In this document: positions 1 to 11,632 of the stretch, one piece after another | Layout of the letters: every line of letters begins with the position of its first letter | How positions within the stretch are numbered: the stretch's first letter is position 1 | From: Hybos culiciformis | Taxonomy: Eukaryota > Arthropoda > Insecta > Diptera > Hybotidae | Direction of reading: 5' to 3' | NCBI GenBank assembly: GCA_964007475.1 | Contig: OZ023273.1 | Coordinates: 135,381,308 to 135,445,307, forward strand | Length of the DNA stretch: 64,000 nucleotides | Made by a program: the position numbers and the translations under genes | Notes under the pieces: generated by a model | Database searches by the model: none | What the model was told of the DNA's origin: nothing | Seen by the model: only the letters and a program-made list of their open reading frames with translations

Positions 1-3000
1 TTGTAAACGTAGTTTTAAACGCAATTGTTAGACAGTGATGAAAACTTATATAGTTGTGTTCTGATTCTGAAAATCAATAAAATTTCATAAATATATATAT
101 AGTGAAGTAAGTATGATGTCGGGACAAGTAAAGTGAACAATTGCATCATTAAAAAATTACAAGCGTTAACGAAGTGGTTTAAACAAGATAAGTTACTGAA
201 TTTCCTTTTGAATTAGCGATTTATAAAATAATGCTAAATGAAAACATAAATAATTTTGATTTCAATTTTAGACTTTGAATTTATTTGAATAAACACATAT
301 ACGTGAAAAAATAATCATTAAAGTAAAGTTTAATTACGTGCTATTTTTATATTAAAAAATTAAAACAAAATTTATACATGACCCTAAAAAAAAATAAAGT
401 CGATGATAGCGAAAATTATATGTGTAATTACGTTAGTTTTTTCATTTTAATTTTAATATTTTGCATAAAGATAATATTAAAAAAAAAAAAACAATAATAA
501 TAATCATTTGGCGAGAATTATTATCAAGCCTTGGCGCGAAAATTGTTATTTAATTTTTTTTTTTGTATTTTATTCGAACATGCTATTAAATACGGATTAT
601 ATTCATTTTTTAATTAATATAATTTAATTTTGATTAAAAAATGTAATTGAAATTTTTTTTTTGTTAATTATTAATGTTAACAAAATGATAATAATGTGTC
701 CACGTAATTTTAATTAAGTTCAGTTTTAGGATTAAAAAAATAAATAAATCTAGGGATTTTATTTTACAGGTACTTAATACGAAATGTAAGTAAGTTTATT
801 TTATCGAATATTTTTGCATATCGTTTATTCTGGTTGATTAATGAACGGCCAAAATTTCAAATTAGTATATTTTAAATATTATCTGGGTAGAGAAGATTTG
901 AAAAGCTTATAATATTTACTTTTTTTTAACATAAAAAGTGAACTAAATAATACTATATATCAATGAAATATATAAATAATTTTGTATATATTATCTTCAA
1001 TTAATAAAATGTTGGTATTATTAATTGAATGCTAATTGAAGATAAATATATATCAATTTTTATTCTTATAAAATATTTGTACATCCCAGATGAAATTAGT
1101 TTTCAATCATTTTCAATTAAAACCACCTGATATCAATTTTCTTTATTATTATTATTATTTATATGAAATTTTTATGAAAATATTAACACAACATTAAAGG
1201 TTAAATTCATAATGCGCTTATTATTATCAATTAAATTATGACAAGTTTTCACCCTCAAAAAAATATATATGTAGTATATATAAACAAATCCTTATTCACA
1301 TAATACAATTTCAACCCCTTCTATATTGCGGCAAGGCAACGGAACGTAGAAAAATAAAAAAAAACTTAAAAATTATTAATTCAACCATGAAAATAACTCC
1401 ATTATTACACTATCTACTTCTTGATCTTCTTATACATATTTGATATTATTATTTTTCAGTTTGAAAATTTTACACCCCTCTCTTCTATCCGCAAAAAAAA
1501 AAACGAAATATTTTTATTTTTTTTATTCTTATTCCTTTTTTTGGTATGAAATTTCATTCCATTACATCCAGCATAATATATCCTCTTATATATGTGTATA
1601 TATTTATATATATACGAATGTCCTTATTGCAACAATATTTTATTAAAAATTTAAAAGTATAACATGAAGTATAAAAAAGGAAATAATAATCCATCATTTT
1701 TTTTTGTACTGTAACGTACATGCCATTCTTCAGTTTTGAATTGTTTTATCAGACAATAAGGATTTAAAAATTATTATTATTAAATGTTCAAGGTCCTGAT
1801 ACATAATTTTTAGTAGTGTAGCGAATTGTTGCTGTGGCCTGGAATTTATTTAAAAAGAAAAAGAAAATTTCTAAATTTAACTTATGGTTTGTAAAAAAGT
1901 TTTAAATCAAACTAGAAATTGTTCACTGAAAACTCTGAGACCCTGAAACTACGAAAAATTAATGCTTACACATTTATTTTACTTAACTCATTGATATTTC
2001 ATTACAGGCATTACAGCAAACACTTTCGTCTAATATAATTTTTAAATTGTAGTTTTATAAACATAAATTTTACATTAAAGTCAAGAGTTCAAAAAACTAT
2101 ATATAATAACAAATTAAAGTGAAGTTTATTTTCCTAAGGGGCTAAAACTAGGTTACAATATCCTTAATTTAAGTAATAAAAAGAATTTTTTTCTTTTTTT
2201 TTTCGAAACTCCACAGGATATTTTCTTTTTATGAGATAAAACTACATAATAAAAGTATCATAATCACATAATAAAAACGAGATATAATGTTATACATGGT
2301 AGGTATACATATATAAAAATTATTTTATTTTATACTTTAAACATATGTCACTTTGACAAACATTTCTAACACTCCATCATATCCTTTTATATTTATTAAC
2401 TAACAAAAAAAGAAACATGTATGTTGTATACATTAGTAAATACAAAGAAGGAAGAAAAAAAAAATCCTTTTTATATATAACTATAGGATACTTATGAAGA
2501 AAAGTACTGTGATTTAATTTGTCGAAAAAAAATGACAATTCGAAATTTGAGATTCGACAAAAAAGAATTTATACAAAATTCGAATAAGTTTTCATAATTT
2601 TATTAAATTTAAATTCATTGTCTAACAAAATAACAATAATATATTGGGAATGCATCAAAAACTAATTAATTTAATGATTTAATATTTTGTAAGTATACAA
2701 TTTAAAGGATTTTTGGTGAAAATAAAGTCTTTAAATATTTCTAATCATAAGGCCTTATGCGATTTTGGCAAGTAATATAGTCGATTGAGGACTAATTGAG
2801 CAACTAAACGTGTCTGAATAACTACATTTTAGTCGAATTGTTTAGTGAGTGGCTAAACTACTCTTCTACATACTAAATACTTTATTTTTTCGGCAGAAAT
2901 TTAGAACATTTTAAAGTCCGAACAATTTTTAATGAGTTGGCTAAGTCAATAATGTTTTTATTTTAAGCCTGAGTTATTTAATTTGTAGTTCTAATTATTG

Positions 3001-6000
3001 AAGTCACAAAATCCCTTCGAACTACATTGTGTAGGTGAATATAAGCCAAAGAGCTATATTTGAGACAATTGAGCTTTGAATTTGTTTGTGGTTGAAAATG
3101 TAAAATTTTCATATAATAAATATTTTGTATCGCAAGCAAGTTAAAGAAATTTTAATTTTAATTTACACAGTAGTATGTAAAATTGTAAATTCGATAAAAT
3201 TTTTGCCGATGAATTTGTGGAAAAACCAAACCAAAAAACAATTTTTTTTTTTTTACAAAAACTATATGCGTTTATGTGGGGGAAATTATAAAGTTACTCG
3301 TTTTTATTAATTATTTCATTATATTATTATTATTATTATATTTTTTTTCAGTTATTATCCTATTTAATCCAATTTCATTGAAAGCAGGCAGACTGAGTAG
3401 TACAAAAAAAAAAAAATTATGAAAGAAAAAAATCACTTTTATTTCATAAGAACTTAGGCATTTTTATTAAATAAAAAACACCATTTTATTTTTAATACGT
3501 AAATTTATCTGTCTTTCTTGTTTCTACTGAAATAAGTATTATAAAAAAATAAAATAAAATAATAAGTACACTCCCGCACGGCAGGACACATTTCATATAA
3601 TATGAATATATTTATATATATATTATCCTTCCTTTCACACAATCCGCTCTATGTGACTTTTATTTTTAATGAATTTTTTTTTTTTTTTTAGGTAATTAAA
3701 AATGCATTCACTTTTATTTAATTTTATTGTATTTAATTATGTTTAAGAAAATTGCGCTTTTTTTTTTTCTTTTTATTTTTTAATTTAATTTTATTACATA
3801 TTCTCACGAGAATAAAATATAAAATTAAAAAAACAAAACTTAATATAAAATATAAAAATCATTAAGATAGATAAAGTGTTGGCTTTTTATTTTTCAAATC
3901 CAAGGAAAAAAGAATTTATTTATTCTTTTTAGAAGTTATGTGGAAGTTATTTTGAAATCAGCAATATAAAGTTAAATGTGAAGAAAATGTGAAAATTAAT
4001 TTCTCCCATTTTCTTATATTAATATATTTTTCCAGTATTTTGAACTTGAAAAATTAAGCCATTTTCATTAATTCTATATTTATAATTAAATTAAATGAAA
4101 CCATTCAATACCGATTAATAAGCGAAATAAAAATACAAAAATTGCTAATCCTTATAAATATTAATTGTTTTTCTTATCAGTCTATTTTTATTTTTTCAAA
4201 ATTATTGTATGTATAGTTTTATTTTTTTTTTTTCTGTAAAATTTACTTCCGGTAATTTTCCGCTCACTATCTAATCTACTTCCGATCTTTACAAAAACTT
4301 TCTGTAAACTGAATGTATAAAGGAAAAATAAATAGAAAATAATATATATGAAAATCTGTTAAATAATTTTCTTTTAACGACAAATTTTTATGTGTATAAT
4401 AAGAATAGAGAAAAAAAACTTAACGAAGAATTTATATAAAAAAGAAAAGTATGAAAAACATTTTATAAAAAAAAAATAAAAAAGAGAATAAACAAAAAAC
4501 ATGTGTATATAAAAATAATACTACAACGACGAAAAAATCGTAAAAGTTTTTCATTCATGAAAATGTTTTTTTTTTTTTTGAGTTTGAGTGAAAAAGGAAT
4601 TAAAATTTTATTTGAGTTAATAATTTTTTTAATTTTTTATTTAGTTTTGTTTGTAATAGAAATCCGAAGTGGTTTATACAATGGCTTGGACTGTTAAATG
4701 TACTACTTCACTATACAACTATATTATCTACAATTATATATTCCTATGTACATACTCATGAAGAAAAATGTGATAAAAAACGTGATTATATTGAAGTTTG
4801 GTTCCATCAGAAAAATTTGGCATAATAATACTATTTAAGTTGAAAATCGCAATCGATAAAGAGTTTAAAAATCAGTAATGATCTGAGACTGAAAATCTTA
4901 AATGGTCGGTTGATTTGTACATAATTTAATTTTATAAATTTACATTATACATAAATATACTAAAAATTCTATAAAATTTAAATCAAAATGCATTGTTTTT
5001 TTAATTCATAATATTTCATTATCCCTCGTCATCACTTTCTCGCTTTGCGGAATTTCGCATTTCCTATTTTTGTATTTAACTTTTTGTGACAAAAAGGATT
5101 TTTAGAAAATACCATCAACGGAAATAAAAAAGGAATATACCATATATTGGAATCAGTGTATTTTTGTTGTTTCAACAATATTTTTTCGCTTCAAAATAAT
5201 GTGTACAAGTTGAATTATAAAAAGGTTCTGTGTGATTTAATTATAACAGTTAAAAAATATGAGAACAACAAATGAGTATGAAATGTTACACCTACCCTAC
5301 AGGAAAAAAATATGAATCATTAATATTAACTTTTTTCCAGATTGAAAGAGAGCTTTCTTAGTTAGTCTAAACCTTTTTTCTTTTGTAAATTTTAACTATT
5401 TTTCGTCCTTGAATTACAAATTTTTACTTCATTACTATGTCTCTGTACAGTTTTAGTTGCAGTATGTAAATCAGATAAAAAATCTTATATAAAAATAAGT
5501 TCAAATAATAAACTCGACAAATAGAATGATTTTAAAATAATAGCTAATTCTTGAACTCCAAATAAAAGTTGTTTGAAATGATTCGACATTGACATAGAAG
5601 ATAATAAAATATCCAAATAGGAAAAAAAAGCAAGTTCTTTCGTATCCTTAAATTGTTTATTTTTGCATTTTACTATAGGGCGATATATAAAAAGATACAA
5701 CACAGATTTCATTACATATACGAAACGGAAATTTTATATCTGTGATCTTCCTATTTTGTTACGATGTAAAATATTTCTAAGGGTAATTTTCAAAGAATAA
5801 CTGCATTAAAAGAGGGTGACATTATAGATATGTGGTTATTTATTTAGTTCTGGTTAAATATCTTGTTTTTCATGAGAAATATGTAGAAAAAAAATTGTAT
5901 CTTCTGATTGAAATGTTCTTGAAAACAAAAATAAATAAATATAAATCAATTTCATTTAAAAAAATTGAGTATATCAATCAGTAACAGGATATTTTAGTGT

Positions 6001-9000
6001 ATACTACGATGTAATAACATTTTTAATTTCTTTGTTTTGGAAAAATATTTGAGTTTATTTATCAAATTGAGATTTTATTTTTTTATATAATTATGTATAC
6101 AGATTATTGGAACTGACGTATTATTTACTAAGTAAATAGTATCATTTAGTAGAAAATAATAAGACAGTTCCATGATCTCTTTTATTTTATTTTATGATTT
6201 AAAAAATTAATATGATCAATAATTTGGTGAGTTTTGAAACATAAGTCACAAAAATTTAATAATCTATCGAATAGAGTCATTGGACCCAATATCAAAATTT
6301 ACATGTTAAAGTAGAATTTATTTCAAGGAATGAAATCAAAAATTCAATATGATAAACATAATTATTTTTTCATTTCGGGGAAATTAGGGTGATAAAGGAT
6401 CGTGATTATATTAACAAATAAATCCTTATGCATATCCCTTTTTTTTTTTCTGTTATTTGTTTGAGGATTGAATTTGTCATCGATAATAAAAAGCATATAA
6501 TTTTCATATTTGATTTTCTAGGATAAATTAATAATGAAATTAGGAAGATATTTTTGATTTTAATAGGGTGTGGTAGAATACGAACATATTGAAATGTGAG
6601 ATTATTATAGTTTATTTACATTTTCTCTTAAATAAGATAAATTTCAACAGAATAACGTATATTATGTATTTTAGATGTTGTTAGAAGTAATTAATTTGTT
6701 TAGTCTTTTTTAGAAGATCTATTCTAAAAATAAAATCTTTAATAAAAGTCTAATCTAATAAAATTCACGATAACTATTGCTATTGAAGTTAATTCTTAAA
6801 TAGAAAATTTTATTAAATCAAATTTAAGCTATTAAAATAAAGTCAAAAGAAAAAAGTGAGAATTATTATCCCTTTCTTTAACAAAACAAAAAAAAAAAAA
6901 TTAAAATTGAACTTATTACGATACGTTCTATCATCAGATTCAACCAATTCATTGAACAAATCTGCACTCATTTGTAACGGACATTTAATTTGATTCTATC
7001 TATTTTTTATGTCGTATACACAATGGTGTTAGAAAAGCTATCAAGAAAATTCTGATAATGGAATAACCTTTTAAATAAAAATGTCTTGATCCCTTCGTTC
7101 ATTTAGAGATATATCGTTTATGTTTATTTTAATTACTCAAGAATAATATACAATATAAAATTTTGCATCTTTTATTTAATGGTTTATTATTAACTTTCTT
7201 AGTATTAATTCGACATCGCTGTTGTTCAAATTCTGTAAGTGATACGTTTTACGATTTTACTTCCAATATAATACAGAGAGTCTAACAATTTTATCTAAGT
7301 TTTAAGATTTGGAGGAAATTTATGACTACCATTGTCAATTTAAGCACTTTAATAAACCAAAAAAAGAGTATATTTTTAATGCTTCTGTTTAGCGGATGTC
7401 TTAAATTTATATTTAAGTTTTTCGAGAAAAAATAGAGATAAATTTAAAGCAATTTGCAAAACAAATTGTTCTGGACATCATCTCTTTTTCATTTTTCCCT
7501 ATGGAATGAATATTTTCTGAAAAGTAAAAGAATTTAGTGTCTAACATTTGTTTCTTGTTTTCCATTTAAAATATATGTAAGCAAACGATATAATTTACGA
7601 CTTCGACACAAAATATTTCAAATGTTTAGAGTTCTATATATACACATATTGCAGCAGTGTTGTCACGTGCCCTTATACTTTCGAGATTATATTCCCCTCA
7701 TATTTCCGCACATTTTTTTCGTTAGTTTTTCCCAAAATTGGTCTTAAGTGTAAAAACATTTTTAAAAGGATAATAAATATTTTGAAGAATAAAAAAAAAA
7801 TAAAAAATGTTTTCCTTTTTTTTTTTATGTCAAAAATTAAATTTATATATAGAAAAAAGATTTTATTATCTTTGATAGGAAACTGTGGTAATTAAGTTTT
7901 ATTCAAAATAGGAAAACATTAATTCAAATATATAAAAAATCTGGTGTTCTAGTATTTCAGCTAGGGAAAATTCAAAGGTTTGTGACTTCTTCAGAATTTG
8001 TTATTTTTTACGAAGAGTATAAAAAGGGTAAACATTTTTTATAAAGTATTTAGAACTCATTGGTCCCGGGCCTCTGTTTTATTATTTTGGCGACTATATA
8101 ACAAAAAATATGAATGTTGGGCGAGAAAAAAGAATACAATTTCAAAGTTATGTGTTGTACAACTTTTTATTACAATTTATATCTTGTCTATTGGAAAGCT
8201 GACATTAGCTTAGTTTTTAAGTTGAAAATTTAAAGGTTATAAAAGAACAAAAATATATAATGTAGACTTCTTTATACATGATCCCATGAAAATCAAAATG
8301 AACAAAAAAACATTAAAATTAAAAATTTTTGAAAAATTACGATCTCATTTATGAAAATAGTACATTATAAAATTAAAACGTAATTTATTTTTGTTTTCCC
8401 ACATAATCATCAAAATATTGGAATTCCGCCCTTCTATAAAAATATGTAGTTAAATATCTATGTATGTATAAAATATGATCCATATAGAAAGTTTTTTAAT
8501 ATAAAAAAAGAATAAAAAGAAAAAAAATTCTGAAAATTGATTTCAATTAGGCGAAAAAAAAATTTTTTAGTGCTTCAACAGAAAAAAATAAAATAAAAAT
8601 AAATTCGAAACTAATACGTGTTCTTGTTTCTGGTTTAATTTTTTTTTTTGCTTTTCTTTTGGGGAAGGAAAAAATTTTCAAATAAAAATGATTTATGATT
8701 AATTCTTGCCAAAGATTCCCTTTACATTTTGTCAGAATCTCATAATACTTTGATTATTAATGTGCGAGTTCTTTTCAATAAAAGTAAAGTGTTTTTTTTT
8801 TTCTGTAATTTTTCATAATTTTTTTTCATAATTTTTTTTAATATTTTTTGATATTTTTAAATGGAGGAAATTTTCAAAAAAGGAGTAACATATTTCCAAA
8901 TGTTTATATCATCAATCTTAAAAAAAAATAAAAAAAAAGGAAAAATTCAATAAAATTTATTTAATTTGTTCTTTTGTAATGGCCATTATTAAAAAAGAAA

Positions 9001-9304
9001 ATATATATATGTGTATATGGTTTAATTTAGATGGGCAATAAAGAGTTTAGATACCCCCAAAGCATAATTATTATAGACAGACCATTGAAATTATTGCAAA
9101 ATTATGTTGATGGAATTTTTGAATATCTGTTAAATATCTCTTGTGTAATATATATGAAAATAAGTAAAGATCTATTTTACTATAATAATTGTTACAGTGT
9201 TTTATTTTTTTTATTTTGGACTTTTAAGGAGATTAAATCAATCTTCAAGTTTGTGCGACGAGCATGGGTTCAATAAAAACTGATAATAAGTAATGTTATG
9301 TATT
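1..9304. other. AT-rich noncoding DNA
   Basis: No gene, RNA gene or intact mobile element could be recognised here. The sequence is dominated by A/T runs, short ATT microsatellites (for example near 1143-1160 and 3325-3345) and TA-rich stretches (1575-1617). The few open frames of 60-80 codons have low-complexity, Phe/Ile/Lys/Asn-rich translations typical of chance frames in AT-rich DNA. Three plus-strand donor hexamers GTAAGT (107, 786, 7235), the last two preceded by plausible acceptors, could be noncoding leader exons. At this base composition such hexamers are expected a few times per 10 kb by chance. Confidence 0.6.
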
Positions 9305-9312
9305 GTATATGA

Positions 9313-10003
9313 CAGACCTGGACAAACTGCAGTTCTTGAGCCGCATGCGGCTCATAACATAAATTTATGCGGCTCCGGAAATCTTTTTTTTTTACACTGC
9401 ATGCGGCTCGAAGAACAATTTTGAGAAATTTTTTTTTTCACACGGCCTAAACTTTTTCCACTCTAAACTACATATAATAAATTTCTTGCACCCTAAACTA
9501 CAAATCAAGAATTTTTTTTCCACTCTAAACTACTATAAACTCTAAACGTATTTAAAAAAGATTCTTTTCCAAATTTAAAATAATTGTTTCAAGAATTGTA
9601 GCTATATTTGCAACTAAAAACTTTGAAATCATTTTTTTTCAAAAATGAATTATTGTAAAAATAAACATCGAGTTTCAATTACGGAAGAGAATTTAAAAAA
9701 TCAATTAAGGGTGTCATTATCAAAAATTACAATTAATTTTGAAGAATTAATAAAAAAAAAGTCAAATTAAATTATATAACATTATTTTATATATTTTGAA
9801 CAGTATATAAAATTCATGATTATATAAATTAAAATTATTGTTTTATTTTATTTTTAATATTTTGAAACGGTATATAAATCAAAAATTAAATACATATATT
9901 GATTTTCTTATATACATTTTTAATTATTAAAAAAATTTGCGGCTCTTTCATTTTTGATATTTTTTCAAATTGGCCCGCTTATGTTTTGGTTTGCCCAGGC
10001 CTG
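9313..10003 (+). mobile_element. non-autonomous hAT transposon (691 bp)
   Basis: Terminal inverted repeats are CAGACCTGGACAAAC on the left and CAGGCCTGGGCAAAC on the reverse complement of the right end, differing at two positions. The element is flanked by 8-bp target-site duplications, GTATATGA (9305-9312) and GTATACGA (10004-10011), with one mismatch. Eight-bp duplications and CAG-start ends are hallmarks of the hAT superfamily. A perfect 16-bp palindrome GAGCCGCATGCGGCTC lies just inside the left end (9338-9353), and GCGGCTC-type motifs recur at both subterminal regions, the usual placement of hAT transposase-binding sites. Only the C-terminal part of a transposase remains inside. Confidence 0.9.
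9645..9770 (+). pseudogene. hAT transposase C-terminal fragment
   Basis: An open stretch of 41 codons plus TAA reads CKNKHRVSITEENLKNQLR followed by a short tail. It resembles the last residues of hAT transposases of the type related to vertebrate GTF2IRD2-like proteins, where a basic 'K-x-R-x-x-L-T-x-E-x-L' segment follows the dimerisation region. No catalytic domain remains in the 691-bp element, so this is a relic that marks an internal-deletion derivative. The family match is from memory of the motif; a protein search would settle it. Confidence 0.6.
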
Positions 10004-10011
10004 GTATACGA

Positions 10012-10671
10012 TGTTTCGAATCGATTAACTTTAGGAGCCGATTTGAAATTTGAATATAATTTCTTTTAATCTTATTTGAATATCCGAACAATTGTATCTT
10101 TTCAAAATAAATTTGTAAGGAAATAATTGTGTGTGTATACATAAAAAAAATATAATTTCCAAACAAATTTTAAACCCATAACTAAAAGTAAATAAAACAT
10201 ACCCTAAGTATATGAAAAAAAAAAACAATTTATTTTAAAATTTAATATTGAAAAAAAAAAATAAATTTTAAGTATTTTTCTATAAATCACTTTGAAAATG
10301 CAACAAGGACATTGATTATTTACTTTTGATGATGTTTTAAGAGTGTGCCTCAAACGATTTTAGAAGTGAAAAATACAAAAAAAAAAAACTGTGAATGAAA
10401 TAAAAAAAATAAAAAATAAAAATGAAGACAGAAAAAGGATATCCCATTACAATCCCACTCAAATACATTACATAACACTTAGTTATGCTGTAAGGAAATG
10501 CATTTAAAGTTCCATTTAAAAGAGCAATAAAATATCATTTAAGTTTTTTTTTTTTTTTTCCAAATATACATATTCCTGTTTTTATTATATAATACATATT
10601 TTATTTTTACATATATTTACTTGTTAACATGTTTCTAATGGTTCCTTATATACATATATTTTTTTTTTTAG
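10012..10671. other. AT-rich noncoding DNA
   Basis: A/T-run-rich sequence between the first hAT element and the candidate leader exon. No gene or repeat structure is seen. Confidence 0.5.
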
Positions 10672-10917
10672 AACAATTGCGCGCAACAACCCAGATATTC
10701 AGAGGAAATCAAAGAAGCAAACATTAAAAATCATTTTATAGTCGGAAAAGATGAAAAAAACAATTTAAAGTATAAAAAATAAAAATAAAATTTATAAATA
10801 ATAATAATAATATTTGTTTGTATAAAATATAAATGTAATTTCCAAGTTTTTTTCACTGTAAATAATTCAATTTGAATATTCTGGCAAGCAGAAGAAATGA
10901 GTTTAGAACAACCTCAG
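10672..10917 (+). other. candidate 5' leader exon with short start-codon segment
   Basis: A strong-looking acceptor, a ten-T tract followed by AG, ends at 10671. A CTAAT branch-point-like motif lies about 35 bases upstream. The following sequence, beginning AACAATTGCGCGCAACAACC, is less AT-rich than its surroundings. An ATG at 10897 opens MSLEQPQ, after which a possible but weak donor (GTTAAT) occurs at 10918. Read through, the frame stops after 13 codons. This would fit the last leader exon plus first codons of a plus-strand gene, but no downstream coding exon was found, so it stays doubtful. Confidence 0.2.
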
Positions 10918-11221
10918 GTTAATCGTTTTTCTTATTAGTTTTTTATAGCTTGTATCAGAAGTTAGGGAAGGTGAATTGGAAAAGGATAAGTTATTAAAAG
11001 TATTTACATACCTACAAAATATCGCTACTTGGATTCAATATACAAAATGCTTCAATGAGAAAATTAGACCTGATCCTTGGAAATATAATTTGAATTAAGA
11101 ATTGCTCAGCATTAGGTCTACATAATTATTCAAATTAAAATGTTATTCAATTTCAAAGACAAACTCAAATTTTTCTTTTAGAGTATCTACATATATATGT
11201 AGATTATATTTTATTTAAAAG

Positions 11222-11465
11222 AAAAAAAAACACACGAAGCAGTCATAGGAACTGCCGAAAGAAGTTTATACTTAAAGCTTTAAACTATGAAATAACAGTG
11301 GCTATAAATGATGGGCTGCTCAGTACAAAATGTAAATTAAAATAAAAATCAGTCCAGCAGTCCAAAAGCAGTCCATTATTTGTAGTCATTGTTATTTCAT
11401 AGTTTAAAGCTTTAAGTATAAACTTCTTTCGGCAGTTCCTATGACTGCTTCGTGTGTTTTTTTTT
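11222..11465. repeat. foldback repeat with perfect 76-bp arms
   Basis: Bases 11222-11297 are the exact reverse complement of 11390-11465. Similarity continues imperfectly inward, so the unpaired centre is only a few tens of bases. The arms are outwardly bounded by a run of nine A on the left and nine T on the right. The structure suggests a foldback MITE or a recent inverted duplication, since the arms show no divergence. No convincing target-site duplication was found. It directly abuts the duplicated leader of the minisatellite array. Confidence 0.85.
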
Positions 11466-11632
11466 ATATTTTGAGCCAGGACGACTCTAAAAGTAGCTAG
11501 CTACCCAAAACTTTTGGGCAGGTAATCTTTATTTCACCCGCGCTACCTATTTAAAAAACTTTTTTTTTTGCATATTTTAAGCAGGGAAGACCCTAACCAT
11601 AGCTCCCTCTCCAAAATTTTTGGTCAGGTAAT
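11466..11632 (+). repeat. diverged tandem duplication leading into the minisatellite
   Basis: Two related stretches, 11466-11526 and 11572-11632 (period about 106), share the frame ATATTTT-AGC-GG-GAC-CTAA-TAGCT-CT-CCAAAA-TTTGG-CAGGTAAT with scattered substitutions. The second copy runs straight into the first 12-base minisatellite unit. In the first copy, the sequence at the matching place (TTTCACCCGCGC) looks like a single mutated unit. The duplicated segment may be the ancestral flank from which the array expanded. Confidence 0.7.

Noticed and set aside
7998..8213. 71-codon plus-strand frame
   Set aside because: Aromatic and Lys-rich chance frame in AT-rich DNA; no family signature.
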